In this document: positions 1 to 12,597 of the stretch, piece by piece
Numbering within the stretch: position 1 is the stretch's first letter
Layout of the letters: every line of letters starts with the position of its first letter
Notes under the pieces: model-generated
What the model was told of the DNA's origin: nothing
Database searches by the model: none
What the model saw: only the letters and a program-made list of their open reading frames with translations
Translations under genes and position numbers: made by a program
Assembly: GCA_037976565.1 (NCBI GenBank)
Contig: CP137680.1
Coordinates: 28,662,873 to 28,726,872, forward strand
DNA length: 64,000 bases
From: Mesocentrotus franciscanus
Lineage: Eukaryota > Echinodermata > Echinoidea > Camarodonta > Strongylocentrotidae
Direction: 5' to 3'

Positions 1-189
1 CTAACGGTTTTCATAACACTACAGTCTATAGGTAAAACCGGTCACTCAAAGATTTTTACTTTTGTGAGGCACTTCTTGATCATTTTGAAGCGCAATTTTT
101 TAGGGCTTCAATATTACACCATATAACAGACACTGATAACACGTAGGGCCGTGCATCTCAGATTTAACATTGTTAAACGATGCCTTTAA
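1..189 (+). repeat. Dispersed repeat, copy 1 (truncated by window start)
   Basis: Matches 32265-32488. The outer part (about 1-90) is in the same orientation as copy 2. The inner part (91 to about 183) matches copy 2 only as reverse complement. The left flank of the inner part, cttcttgatcattttgaag (72-90), is one arm of the inverted repeat seen in full in copy 2. Confidence 0.85.
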
Positions 190-1924
190 ATGTGCTATGG
201 GTTACCTTTGGTTTGTGATCGTCTGTTCAGAGCATTTTCACCCTCTTTTTGGTTTGTGTGTGTGTCTGTTGTCTGTGTTGGAGATGCATTTTAACCTAAA
301 TTATTGTCGACCTATCCCCATGATCTGGCTGTGTGCCTGGGGTATGAGGAGGATTGGAAACGGACACATTGATGAGAAGTATACACTTACTGTTATTAGA
401 GTTAGAAGTAGAATCTTATTGGTGAAAGGGTAAGCGTATACGCTTGAAATTATTTGTTTATTTTTTGTTGGGGATTTAAGAATGAAAAAGTAGTAACAAA
501 AGTGTTATTCCATTATTAGAAATGAATGCTTTGCAGGAGAGAGGTGACCATATTACATTATGCGTATCATAATTACCATGCCTCTATTGATTGTGATACG
601 TATGTACTGTGTAAACCCGCAAAATATAATCGACAGGACATGGTTAATTGTTAAAATCTAACACCATTATGAGGTATAAAATATTATGTATTATTATACG
701 AGTTACCGGTTACATGGTCCGTTTTAAACGACCCATAACTGCCCCTAATATGTTAAGGTTATGTAATTTTTCAGTTTGAAACAGTGTACAGTTACAGTGA
801 AATAGTGTACCTCCACGAGTTTTATATTCAACTTGATCACGCTTGGAATCGGTAAAAATCAAGGGCCATATACCACAATCACATTAGACATAGTTGTAAG
901 CTTCATTCAGTTCCACACGGAGGCGAACGGGCTCAGTTTGTGGGAGCACACCATAATTACGTTTTAGCGTACACTTCTTGCTTCCTTTCATCACCTTAAT
1001 GGGCGAGAGGAAAGAGTTTTATTCACCCAATATCCGTTATGATGATATAAATCAAAACTGCTCTGGCGAAGGTTAGGTCATAAGTATATGATGATGAGTG
1101 TTAGAAAATGTCAATATTATTGTTGGAAGCAAATGGTGAATATCAAAGTAAATAATAAGATTGAGCAAAGAGAATAAGAAAAGTGTGCCTCCTCCCCATA
1201 CAGAATTCTACCCTTGCATTAGTATGTATTGTGTCTGATATTCTCAGGATAACTATTGAATGTGATACTAACTGGTCAAAGAAATTATTCACCTTTTCCA
1301 AATTTTCCATTCCTCGTTTGAGAAAGAAAAAAAAAATTCCACCCACCGTGTCTCATTTCATACTTATTGGATTGAGCTTGACGAATGTTGCAGGCTAGAA
1401 AGAAGCTTTGACGATTTTCCACTTTCAGACAGCTAGAACCAGTGTCTTCTACTTGGGGGGGGGGGATCCAATAGCCGATATTCGGGGATTATTGACATTC
1501 ATCTGCGGTTGACCATAAAAATCTTTTCTAATGAGTTACTTGGTTCCGTCAAATTATTTGGGAAATGCTTTAAGAGTTCTTCCGTGTTCCTTCTGACAGT
1601 TTAGTCATGAATAAGGATTTTGAAATTGTTATGACTCCATGTTTGACTGATGGGGGTCGGGAAATGAAGGAAGGAGATGACCTGACTTTCACCCCCTGAC
1701 CATATTTCGTCAAAGAGGGTTTAGTTGCAACTGGGTTGTGGTTTAAGTTAGCGTTAGGGTCGGTTTTAGTATATGATCAATGATTGATGTTAGGTATTCC
1801 TTAGTGTGGTAGAATGGTCATGGGGTAGAAAATGGATCTTGGAGCAATTGTCGCTGGAGTGTATGCCACAGAACAGGGCCGGGGGCGAGGGGGTCCCCGC
1901 TATTTGTTAGGGTTCCCCTCCTCA
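190..1924. other. Non-coding, 5' intron or upstream DNA
   Basis: AT-rich with only short open frames of no coding character and a G10 run near 1457-1466. The first in-window EPHX2-like exon begins with a split codon, so this is most simply intron, but the position of the first exon is unknown. Confidence 0.6.
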
Positions 1925-2839
1925 CTGCAAAAACCAGAGTGTTAAATTTAACACCAAGGGTGTTAAATTTAACACTTTCTTGGTATCTATATCGTGCAAC
2001 TCCTCTGGTGTTACTTAACACCATTTTCTGGAATTAGATAATTTCAATTCCACTTTTGGTGTTAATATTTGACAACTCCTACTGGTGTAGATTAGCACCA
2101 ATATCTGGAATCATAACAAATTCAATTCCACTTTTGGTGTTTATATTCTTGTTGATCCATTAGAGATTTTTCTATGTATGTCTAATGGTCCCACATTCCA
2201 TATTCCCTATTATCGACCATTATCGACCAGGGTAGAGGAACCAGTGGTAAACTGATAATTCATAATCGATGTTGGCAACTGTCCACCAATAGGTATATTC
2301 TAATCTCCATTGCATTAACTCCATCACATAGATCATTTGAAGTAAATTCAAGATTAACATATATGTGGTACAGGCTGGTACACATATATATATATAATAA
2401 ACATGCATGTTGTTTCTTGGTTAGTAATCATATAATCAATATATCTATTGCTAAAACGTTAATATAATTGTAACAAGATCGGACATATAATCTATTGGTC
2501 AATAATTGCCAAAGGAAAATACAAATCACAAAATTGATGTGCATTGTCATAATTTGCTTAACAAATCATGATAAATGTATTTTTCTGTCTGTGAACACGT
2601 GTAAAGTAATCATTAAGCGCGCGTACACTTTGTGAAAACTTATTCGACCAATCAACCGCCTTAAACGAAATCACGTGATGATACTTTCAACACCAAGCAT
2701 AAAACAACACCATGTTACTTAACACCCAGTAATTATTAATGCATGCTTAAATCTGACCGGTGTTAAAAATAACACCAATGGTGTCAAAAAAATTCAATAC
2801 CATACTGGTGTTAGAAATTTAACACCCTGGATTTTGCAG
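1925..2839. mobile_element. TIR element with palindromic GTGTTAAATTTAACAC ends
   Basis: Left end CTGCAAAAACCAGAGTGTTA and right end (reverse complement CTGCAAAATCCAGGGTGTTA) form terminal inverted repeats that continue into GTGTTAAATTTAACAC palindromes (1939-1954 and 1960-1975). Further degenerate ggtgtt...aacacc copies occur inside both ends. About 915 bp, no transposase frame, no clear target duplication. Superfamily not assigned. Confidence 0.75.
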
Positions 2840-3311
2840 AGCTGGATTCGCCCCTTTATAATCTAAAGGCATCGTATGTAGGGTCATCGATCGTGCCATC
2901 TTCCGTCAAGAAACGTGGAGGAATTATCAAATTCCTACCGTGAAACGACAATTTTTTATTACAACGAAGAGTGAGGCACGGTGAAATTTAATTATTCGGG
3001 GTTACAACATTACCCCGTTTCCAAGCTTAAAGAGAGGCTTTGGAAACGAAGAAATTCGAATGAACATCTTCATTACGCCCTCTCTGTTGCATTTGACATA
3101 AAACTTGACTATTGTGTTGTAGATTTTACCCTCGTTAACTTCAAAGATATTGATATATTGACAATACACATTTCAGATATATCTATAAATGTAAATGAAC
3201 AAGTGCCTATCCAGCAAGTACAACGATTAAACAAAAGTAAGACTTGTCATAGAATTGCATGGGCATCGCTAATTTCCAATTTTCTTTTCTTTTTGTCTCA
3301 TTTTTCTCCAG

Positions 3312-3396
3312 GAATTTTATCTTCAACGTGATATCTCAGGGTCGTGCTAACAACACATTCGGTCGGCTTGAAACAGGGGAGCTCACAGTCACACAG
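3312..3396 (+). CDS. EPHX2-like: EPHX2-like exon A (HAD cap start)
   Basis: Acceptor is ...ctccag and donor is gtatta. The first base completes a codon split with an upstream exon, then 28 codons follow. FNVISQGRANNTFGRLETGE matches the vertebrate stretch with the pattern LLNDAFQKGG...TRLMKGEITLSQ. It directly follows the residues that would carry the HAD DxD motif, so at least one 5' coding exon is missing from the window. Confidence 0.88.
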
Positions 3397-6300
3397 GTAT
3401 TAAAGACCACAACTCTTCATATAGGAGTTTGATTTTGCTTATATTACGTTTAGTTCGATTTGATCAGTGAAATCAACAAGGATATCATCATTCTGTATAG
3501 GATCTACGATGTTTTCATACGTTAATAAGAGTTCAAAAATACAAATCACCATTGTTCAATTATTTAGTTCTCTTTTTATACTTTGAATGTAGTATTAAAT
3601 TGTCTGCACTAATTAATTTGTCTTGGTTATATATAAAAATATGATTATCATTACGAAATAATATACATTTCAGTTATAACTAGAATGATTATCCTTTTTG
3701 TTGTGTCAAGATAGAAGTTCAGTTTTGACTTTCCCCAGGTTCCCGACCACACCCGTCTCAAAAGTGCACTCTCATTTATTTCCTCATCGGTTGATAGTTC
3801 CAGTTTAACCAACTCCTGATTTAATACAACTGATAATCAATTGATTTGAACAGCGCAGTAGTATCAATTAACAGTCTGAAGAATCTTAAACGAATTTATA
3901 TAATTTACCAAAGTAAGATTGTAGAATAGCATGCTCACGATGGTGAAATGCAAAACTTCGCCATGCGGGTAAATATCCTGGGGATTTTATATTTTAGTTC
4001 TATTTTAATGGTGTAAATATGACCTTTTCCAACTCTAATATAAATTCATATTTCCCTTTTTGAAGGAAGAGGGTACTTTCGGTTATTCATAATCCATAAC
4101 ACGCCAATCTTAACGTGAGAATATGGGAAATGTGTGTCAAAGGGCAACATGGGGCAGGCATGAAAAATTGAGAATGAAAATGAGAGGAAGAAAATGAATG
4201 AGAAGCAAATACAGCAAATCGCAATTATAAACTGAAGGTCATAATCATAGTTCCATTTGGAGGGAGAGTGATTAGTTTCTCACATGCTTAAATGTCGATG
4301 AGAAATCAATAGTGCGTGTTAAAAGGGGCTTAATGACACATACAAAAACTCAAGGAGAAGCAAGGGGTATTCCAGGGTTAAAAAGTAACAAGAAAGGAAG
4401 AGATATCAATTTTTACAAAAGAGATCAATACTTAGATAAAGAGAGAATGGAAAATGGAGGAAAAAAAATCTCTAAAGGGGAGCAAGATGATTAATGAACG
4501 TGGGATGAATTCTAAAGGAGTCCCAAAACTAGTTAAAAACGTATTGTTTAATATTGATTAGCTTCTTTAGAAGGAGAGGAAGATGAAGAGGCTGGATTAA
4601 GAGGAGAGTTTGTGGAACCATATTAATAAAAAATTCCTTTGTTCAAATCATTCTTCTTCCCCTTTCAATTTCTTATTCTAGTTTGCTACAGAGTTTGAGC
4701 AGGAATGTAGGCGCGTGGCGGAGGAACAAGGAGTGGTAATACCTGATAGATTCAGCGCTACTGAGATGATACACTTCAAGGATCCGGATCTTATTCCAGA
4801 GATGCTCAACGCTGTAGCCGTGCTCAAAGAAAACGGTACGGAACAGAGAAAAACATAGTTTTCATCTTAAGATAATGGAATGTATAAAGATATCATCCCC
4901 ATAAGTATTATATGCATTTATATTGCGTCAATTAGAATCACAATTTGGCCATTTCCCAATAAACTATCGGCTGTCTTCAGCGCGTATCGTCTTGTTCGCA
5001 TTCAAATGTGTATATTGATTGTAGGATTGTACGCGGCTCGTATGTCTAAAAGATACGAGAATTCGAAGCAGCGAATTGTACCCGTTCTAAATAGAGAGCG
5101 AAAAAACATCAAAGATTATGCCTGTGTTTTGGATACTTTTAAGGCTATATCTACAAAACTTTGATTATTTCGTCGAAACTTTGTTTGCAAACCCAGTCCA
5201 CACCATCCCACAGACATTAATTATAGTCAAAAATTATAGATGTTTGGAATATATTGGAAATAAATCAATAAGAACCCTTTGTGAACAATTCATGTATCTT
5301 ATTGAAATTTTGCTTGATACTAGGTCAAAATCATCTGGCGATCAAAACACCAACACTACTGTAATATTCCTGATGCCACTGCTCTGCATTTGGATGCATA
5401 TGTGTATACCTCAGTAATTAGTTTGTCACGTTTTGTCAAATAAATGTCAAAATTTGAACCGATCTGAACCAAACGGCGACAAAATATTACAGGAAGAACT
5501 ATTTTAGGCTAGGAAACGGACCTGCGAGGGTTTGAACTACATAGCCAAAGTGTTTTTCCCCATGCTCTAGCCATTTCTGGGTGACTACGCACTTTGTCCA
5601 CTTCGTGTATAGATACTCTTTAATTACCATAGGAAATACCTGATTGGACATAACCTTCGACACTTTTTTCCTTGTAAAAACACCTCTTAATTTCATGACA
5701 GCTCCAATTTTCATTGACGTCTTGCTGGCTGCAGTGCCCGTGATAAGTGTTGCCCTCTACAGTCCGTTAAGGGCCTATCTCACTGAGCGGCGAATGCTTG
5801 CGAACGTAGCGAATTTGGGGTTTCGCCAGGGTTCGTATACGGTTGCAAGAAAGTTCGCAAACAGTTTTCATTGTCGCAAACAGTTTTTCTCGTCGCAAAA
5901 TCGTAGGCCTTTGCAAAACAGTCGTAAACCTTTGCAAACGGTTGTAGGACGGTGTCTCTGAAGTTCTTTTTGATCCAAATATCCAAAATTCGCAACGTTC
6001 GCAAACATTCGCCGCTCAGTGAGATAGGGCCTTTATATAGGGCACATTTTGCGACTGTATTTAAAGGAGAAATCCAACCTAGGCTTCATTGTAAACTATT
6101 CTAAAAGAAAATAGAAAAAATCAAAGAAGCATACTGTGAAATTTTGAACGAAATCGGGAAAAAAATGAGAAAAGGGTTGCATTTTAAAAAATTGTAACCA
6201 CTATACGTAAAGGCTGAATCGGCAGTTGCACTGTGACGAAGTGTCGGACAACTTTCCCATTTCTTCCAACACACACAATGACTAAAATGGCAATTGTTCA

Positions 6301-9300
6301 AAATGCAAGACCCAGGAGAGAATTTTCTTTTAAGAAAGCCTAGAATTATATGCTGCCCATAGTATATTTTGATAGTGCCCCGAGGGAGAATGTGTATAGG
6401 AGAAAAACAGAAATGTATGGTATTTTTGTACACTACAAATGGGAGAGCTGTCCGTGAATACGTCATAATCCAGTGACCAATTCCAGTGACCATCTGAAAT
6501 CTGCGCAGATTTAGAGATCTCATATTTTAAACACTCATAACTTTTTATTAATGGTCCGATTTATTTCAAACTTTCTGTTTCTCCAATTTCTCCGCTTTAA
6601 AAAAATGTTAACATTGCTATAGTTGGATTGACCTTTGATTTATTTCATGAATGGCTTTCAACTCCACTTAAGTTTTGCCGGAAAAAAATACATAGCTCAA
6701 TATTTGCTCGGCCTGCCAAGAAAGATTGACAGAAATAGGCCCATTAGTTGAGATGGGACGTCTGAATGTACCTTCAACCTGTCTTGTTCTCTTATTCTGT
6801 AAAGAGCGGGAACATTAAGTGGTTTTAAAAAGATGATTACTTGATTAGTATATCCATTTCTCGTGACTAAAAATAAAGCTAACCCATTTTGAACTATTAC
6901 CTCGATGACGTAGGTGAGTCTGCAGGATGTTAATTCGATTAGATCTCCTTTTCTTATGATGTCATACTTTTCATATGCTGTCATACATTTCTGTTTTGAT
7001 CGTAAAACAAGCAAAGAGAAATTATTGGCGCGTCATATCGCGATTCAAATCTCTGAAAAGGAAAATGGACTCTTCGTCATCTGTCATCGAGATTTGATCG
7101 AATCGAATTAAAATCTTACCGCAAGATTTCACCACAGGGATGATCCATTGTGGAGAGATAAATTTTGCTTTTACGTCATTTGATCTTTGCAATTATCCCT
7201 CATTATTTATTGAAATAATTTAACCAATGATTGATTGAAATCTAAAGGAATTGTCAAAATAAAAAAATACTTCTCTAAGAGAAGTATAGCAGAAGATAAT
7301 GTTGTCCAAAAATGTGCTACTTTGATGATGTGCCTTACACTACTCCCTTTGATTTTGACACTTTTAACGGCATTTATTATTTGTCAGTGGTTATGCGAAA
7401 TTGTGAAAGTAAGTCCTGACCCAAAATTGAGACAAACAATGATGTCTGTAAACTGGACCTTTAAGAAGAACAAAACAATTTTTAGATTAGCCATAATACA
7501 TCGACATGTCCATTTATACTTACGTTTCAAAGGGCGTTGCAAGGAATTTGTACGGTACAAATCTCAAAACCTGTAAAAGAGCCAACATGTTGTAAAAATC
7601 ATAACTGAAAACGTTCCGAAAGGTATGGTGGCAAAATATTAATTATTGGCAAGTTGCAGTCATTATTCTTTTCAAATTTGAGAATTACAGCTGGCAGTGT
7701 TTCAATTTTCAATTTTCACTGATAAATAGGAAACCACAGAGTCTTTTGATCTGAAATTTCGCACATAGTTTTATAAACTCATCTTGCTGCTACAGATCAA
7801 TTTTGAGATGTTTTTGGGGGGCTTGCAAATCCCTAATAGGAGCTTTAATATGGAAATCAAAAAAAGAAAATGATGACAGACAAAGCAAAAACGAACAACC
7901 ATACTACTGTTCAATTGCCGCTTCGTGATGGTATATATTAGGTGAAGGAAATGTTGAAATAAGGAAATGGCTGAAGAAAGCTTGTGGGTGTGGTATTAAA
8001 TTTTACCCCAATCCCTATCTAGTTTTCTGCCGGAAACATCATAATAACTTCCTGCAACTTTTTCTATTCAATGATTTTTTTCTCTTACTCTCTTTGTTCA
8101 TTTTGCCGTTGTATCTGGAACACTTTCAGCAAAATTTGTCCCTCACCTCTTTACAAAAAAATTATCGGCGACTTTAGGTAGGGCATTAATTTTTACTAGT
8201 TTTAAAATCAGAAATTTTCGAAACGTCAGTATAGACGCCTTACTTAACAAAAGTGCCACGCCCTTTCTGGCTCTTTAACACTCGGTAGTTTCATTAACCT
8301 ATATTCCAAAATAAAACGTCTATTGGTAATTAGTTCTCCAATAGGAGTACCCCAATACGACAACTGACGTGTATAGTACCTCATTAATCTCTTAGTAACA
8401 CCTGAATCACCGGGGAAAATACATCAATCAATAGAATGAGTTCTCACTTTTAAGAAAGCAAGACGAATGATTGAAGCTTGGCTCAGTGGACAGGGCGAGG
8501 GTCTTGGATTTGGAGTTCTCAGGTTCGAGACCAGACCGGTGCTCTGGTACCCTTAGATTCAAACTTAATTATATATACACCATGTCAATAGTCCTTCGGA
8601 TAGGGCTCGAATCTGTAAGCATTCTGAAATTTTTTTTAAACTGTGAAGTTTATAGATTTACACCGAGGCAACAATAACAGTTCTATACAACACATGCTCT
8701 GGCGAATATTGCTTCGCAGACAATTTAATATTTTACAAGCTACCTAACCCTAAAACTAAATCTATAACCCCATATCTCTTACAAAATTAAGCCCGCAGCG
8801 GAGTGTCGCCGGTGCAAATTTCGGTTCACCGAAAAAACATTAAACATTAGTGACACACGTCTGCTTCTTGTATGAATTATATTTATGATGAGATGTATAC
8901 AAAACAGAAAACGAGAATAAACAATCAATCGAATCACGTTTTGTTATATTTTTTATTCATTTTTCATAACAGGGGTGAAGACATGCGCACTTACCAATAA
9001 CTACATCGACAACACCTCGAACCGAGCCTATGCAGCGGGTGGGTTAACGGCTTTCACTTTCTACTTTGATGAGTTTGTCGAATCATGTCGGTTAGGTCTC
9101 CGAAAACCAGATCCCAGCATATTCCAGGAGGCTTTGACGAGACTAGGAGCAGAAGCCAGCCAGGTATGAGACCACCCCCCTTTTTCCCTTCCCTTCCCCT
9201 CTCCTCTCTCTATTTCATATATTTCTTTCTCATTTTCATCTTCACCCAACCAAGTTTCAATCAGTCTTTGTCTCTAATTTTGTTCTTCTGTTGCATATAG

Positions 9301-12300
9301 GCATAAACGTATCCACAGTACAATTTTCTCAATGTTAAACATGGTATTTACCCACATATTAAACAACGTTAAGCAACACTAGTACTTATAGGAGCATTAA
9401 GAATATTCCGTGAAATTCGATTTTAAAAGATTGCGACCGAAGTCTAAACGGCGAAAGTTAATTTTTGAAAAATTCCTTGATATCTAATATAAAAAAATGC
9501 ACATAACAAATCTGATAAAGCCCCATAATTATCGTCAAATTATTATTCTGTGTATTTAAGAACCGGTATGAGTGATACGCTGTATACGTACATTTTCAGC
9601 TTACCAAAGACGAAATCCAGATTATTTACGCATGTATTATAGTATTACAGTCTACAGATATCTCATATTACATGCCCAGTAGAACATTTCTGGCAAATGT
9701 ATAGCTACGAGTTATACCTAAATCATTCAAGATGTTTGACCTATAAGTCCAATGGAGCCACTTGTAATAAATACTCTTTTATAAGCTCAAATAACGACAC
9801 CTCTACGACGAAGTGATTGTCAGAAGTGCGAACACGTCGTATAATATATTTAGCACGTCGTATTTTGTTGCCAATTTAGTGTCACTCAGAAAGAGAAAAG
9901 GATTCCCGCAGGTATTTCAACAACAAAATTTACAGTGACAGTTGTCCTCCTTCAGTCATTAATAATAAAATATAACCCAATAAATATATATAATCTTTGT
10001 TATATAAATCTATTTCTCGTGAAGAAAACAAGTTTTAATGGCTAGACGGTCATGACCAGCCTTCTTTCACTAGAGACCACGGGCAAGGTCATCTTGGCCA
10101 AGCAACGGCTGTTAGACCGTTACCATGGTTAACTCCTCCACCCTGACACGCCTTATGCGCTAAACCTACGCTGTCAACACGTGCAACCACATAGAAATAC
10201 GTTTACCACTTTCAAAGTTATGTTTATTCTCAATTCTGAATATTCCAGAACTTATTGACTATCTATATAGCTTTTAGAAACTATATGCACTTTTATATTG
10301 ATTTATTGATTGATTTCAGTTGTCATGGTATGAAGTGACACGAGAACATTGACTATATCGCATGTAGAATCTAATTATAACAAAATCTGAAATGTAAATT
10401 CATTTCTGTATAGGGTTTAATCTTTGATTGAAGTGAACAATCAAACATCAGATCCGAATCATAGCCAATTAAACTAACAACTTTTTATTTTAAAATATAA
10501 ATAAAACTTGATGCCACTTTGATAAGTGTTCAAAATATGACTGAACTACATGCTTTGCAAAAATCTAGTTTCTCTTGTTCTTACGGCTTCCAGACGTTTT
10601 ATTTATTTACAAAGATTAAGCAAAAACCGCAGAAAACAATAAACAAATTTATCAAGTTGGGTCTGCATAAACTATATTACGAAGTTTAGACCCCTCCCTT
10701 TCCTTGTAAAGCTCAGCGGGATTTAATTTCATAACTATTTTGATATTCCTTGACAGGGACGGAAACAGAATTAAATTCTAACCTCAATGTTTGTGTTGGC
10801 AGCCTTTGTTGGCATATTAGTTTGATTAGCGTTTCTGATTATGTTCTTGGTGTTGTGTTAGTCTCGTAACTAATAGCGATACGGAGACGGGGAGGGAGTT
10901 CACCGTTACTCTACAGTTTTATTGTATATGTGTGAGTGTGAGGGGGTAGTGAAACTTTAAGACAAAAATCATCCTAAGTGTTTGGGGCATCTAGGTAACT
11001 CATAACAGAAAGTGCCGCATGAACTAATTTTAGGTACTTTTTAAAAATATTTTTTAAAAATGATTTTAGCAAAAAAGAGGTAAATTTGCTCACAACAATT
11101 TTTTGCCTAAATTAGGTTGGGGACCTCTTTCGCGACGTCAGTAAGATAATTAACTAGAGAGTAAGCTTTTTAAAACACCTTGTCTTTGTTTAAACAAATG
11201 TCTGATTCTTTTCGAACTTTCGAACTAGGTTGAATATATGTCGGTCATTTACAGACAGAGTTTCATTACAATATAGCGGAGGTATATCTAATTTACGTTG
11301 ATTACGCATATAGCGTCTAACTCCTTTCCATTTCTATACATGTACTGGTGAAAATAGTAATTATATCAATGTCATATGCGCATGAATAAGCCTGTTTGAA
11401 ACGACGATATATAAATGCATAAAATAAATGTGTCAAAAATATAATGTAAAATACACCCCCTTTATATTTAAAGGAAGCCTGTGTTAAAAGTATTGCAGTA
11501 CGTCCCTGAATACGTACATCAAACGTGACTAATTTATTACTGGATTTATTAATCAAGGGTGGTCCTTGATGGTAAGCAAACAAAAAAAATCAAATAACAC
11601 AAAAAGATAAAAACTATGACAACATCAAGATGCTGCATTTGAGCTATATGCTATGAAGAGTATGGTTTTGTCGCAGCAATTAAACAAATGCTTGGACTAA
11701 AGGTATACGTTTTATTATCCCTTGATATACGTGTTGTATCATCTGGGCGGTTTCCGATAGATATTGAATTGAATGAATATAGAAGAATTAAACAAACAAA
11801 ATGGTGAAAGTTTCATCGAAATCGGACGTAAAATAAGAAAATTATAGTATGTTACAGTTTCGCATAAGTTCATGAAACAGTCATTTATGTATGCAAATTA
11901 GCGAGTTGATGCTGTCATCCCCTCACTATTCTATTCCCCATATATTTTGTTTATGAAGTTTAAATTTTTGTTGAGGGGGCACAGTCAGTTTTTTTAATTC
12001 AAATAACAAAAAGTCACAGTTATGGTGATTTTGCACATATTGCATGAAAATTCAAGCCATGTTTTACTTTCTCAGAGCAGAAAAAAGTGAAGTGTCTGTT
12101 AAATTTCTGTACATAACGGAAAGGTGAGGAGATCACTTCACCGACTCGCTAATTTGCAAACAACCTTATTAGTGGAATGTTGGTGGAAGACTAAATTACA
12201 TGTTATAATGGTCTTGTTTCCATTCTAATTTTATTCCACTTAGGCTGTCTTCTTAGATGATTCTGAAGTGAACACCAAGGCCGCTGAAGCTCTTGGGATG

Positions 12301-12554
12301 TCAACCATCTTGGTTCAGGATTCGAAAACTGCTCTAGAACAGCTCAAGATCGTCACTGGCATCGATGTAAGTTCAACATGAAAAATAAATATATATTTTA
12401 TTAATTTGTTCGATAACTATCTTAATTGTGTGAGTGTGTGAGGGAGAGAGAGATGGGGGATGAGAGCAAAAGAAAGAATGATATTAAAATAATTGATAAC
12501 AGCATTGGAATTGAGAGAATATTGAGAAAAAATTAAACGATTGGAAGATGGACA

Positions 12555-12597
<43 letters not shown>

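Noticed and set aside
170..433. Open frame beginning MLNDAFK, similar to LLNDAF of EPHX2
   Set aside because: The bases fall in the dispersed repeat shared with 32265-32488, and the matching residues are already supplied by the exon at 3312-3396.
2981..3331. 116-codon frame running into EPHX2-like exon A
   Set aside because: Frame differs from the exon's and the protein shows no HAD motif I; it spans the acceptor region.
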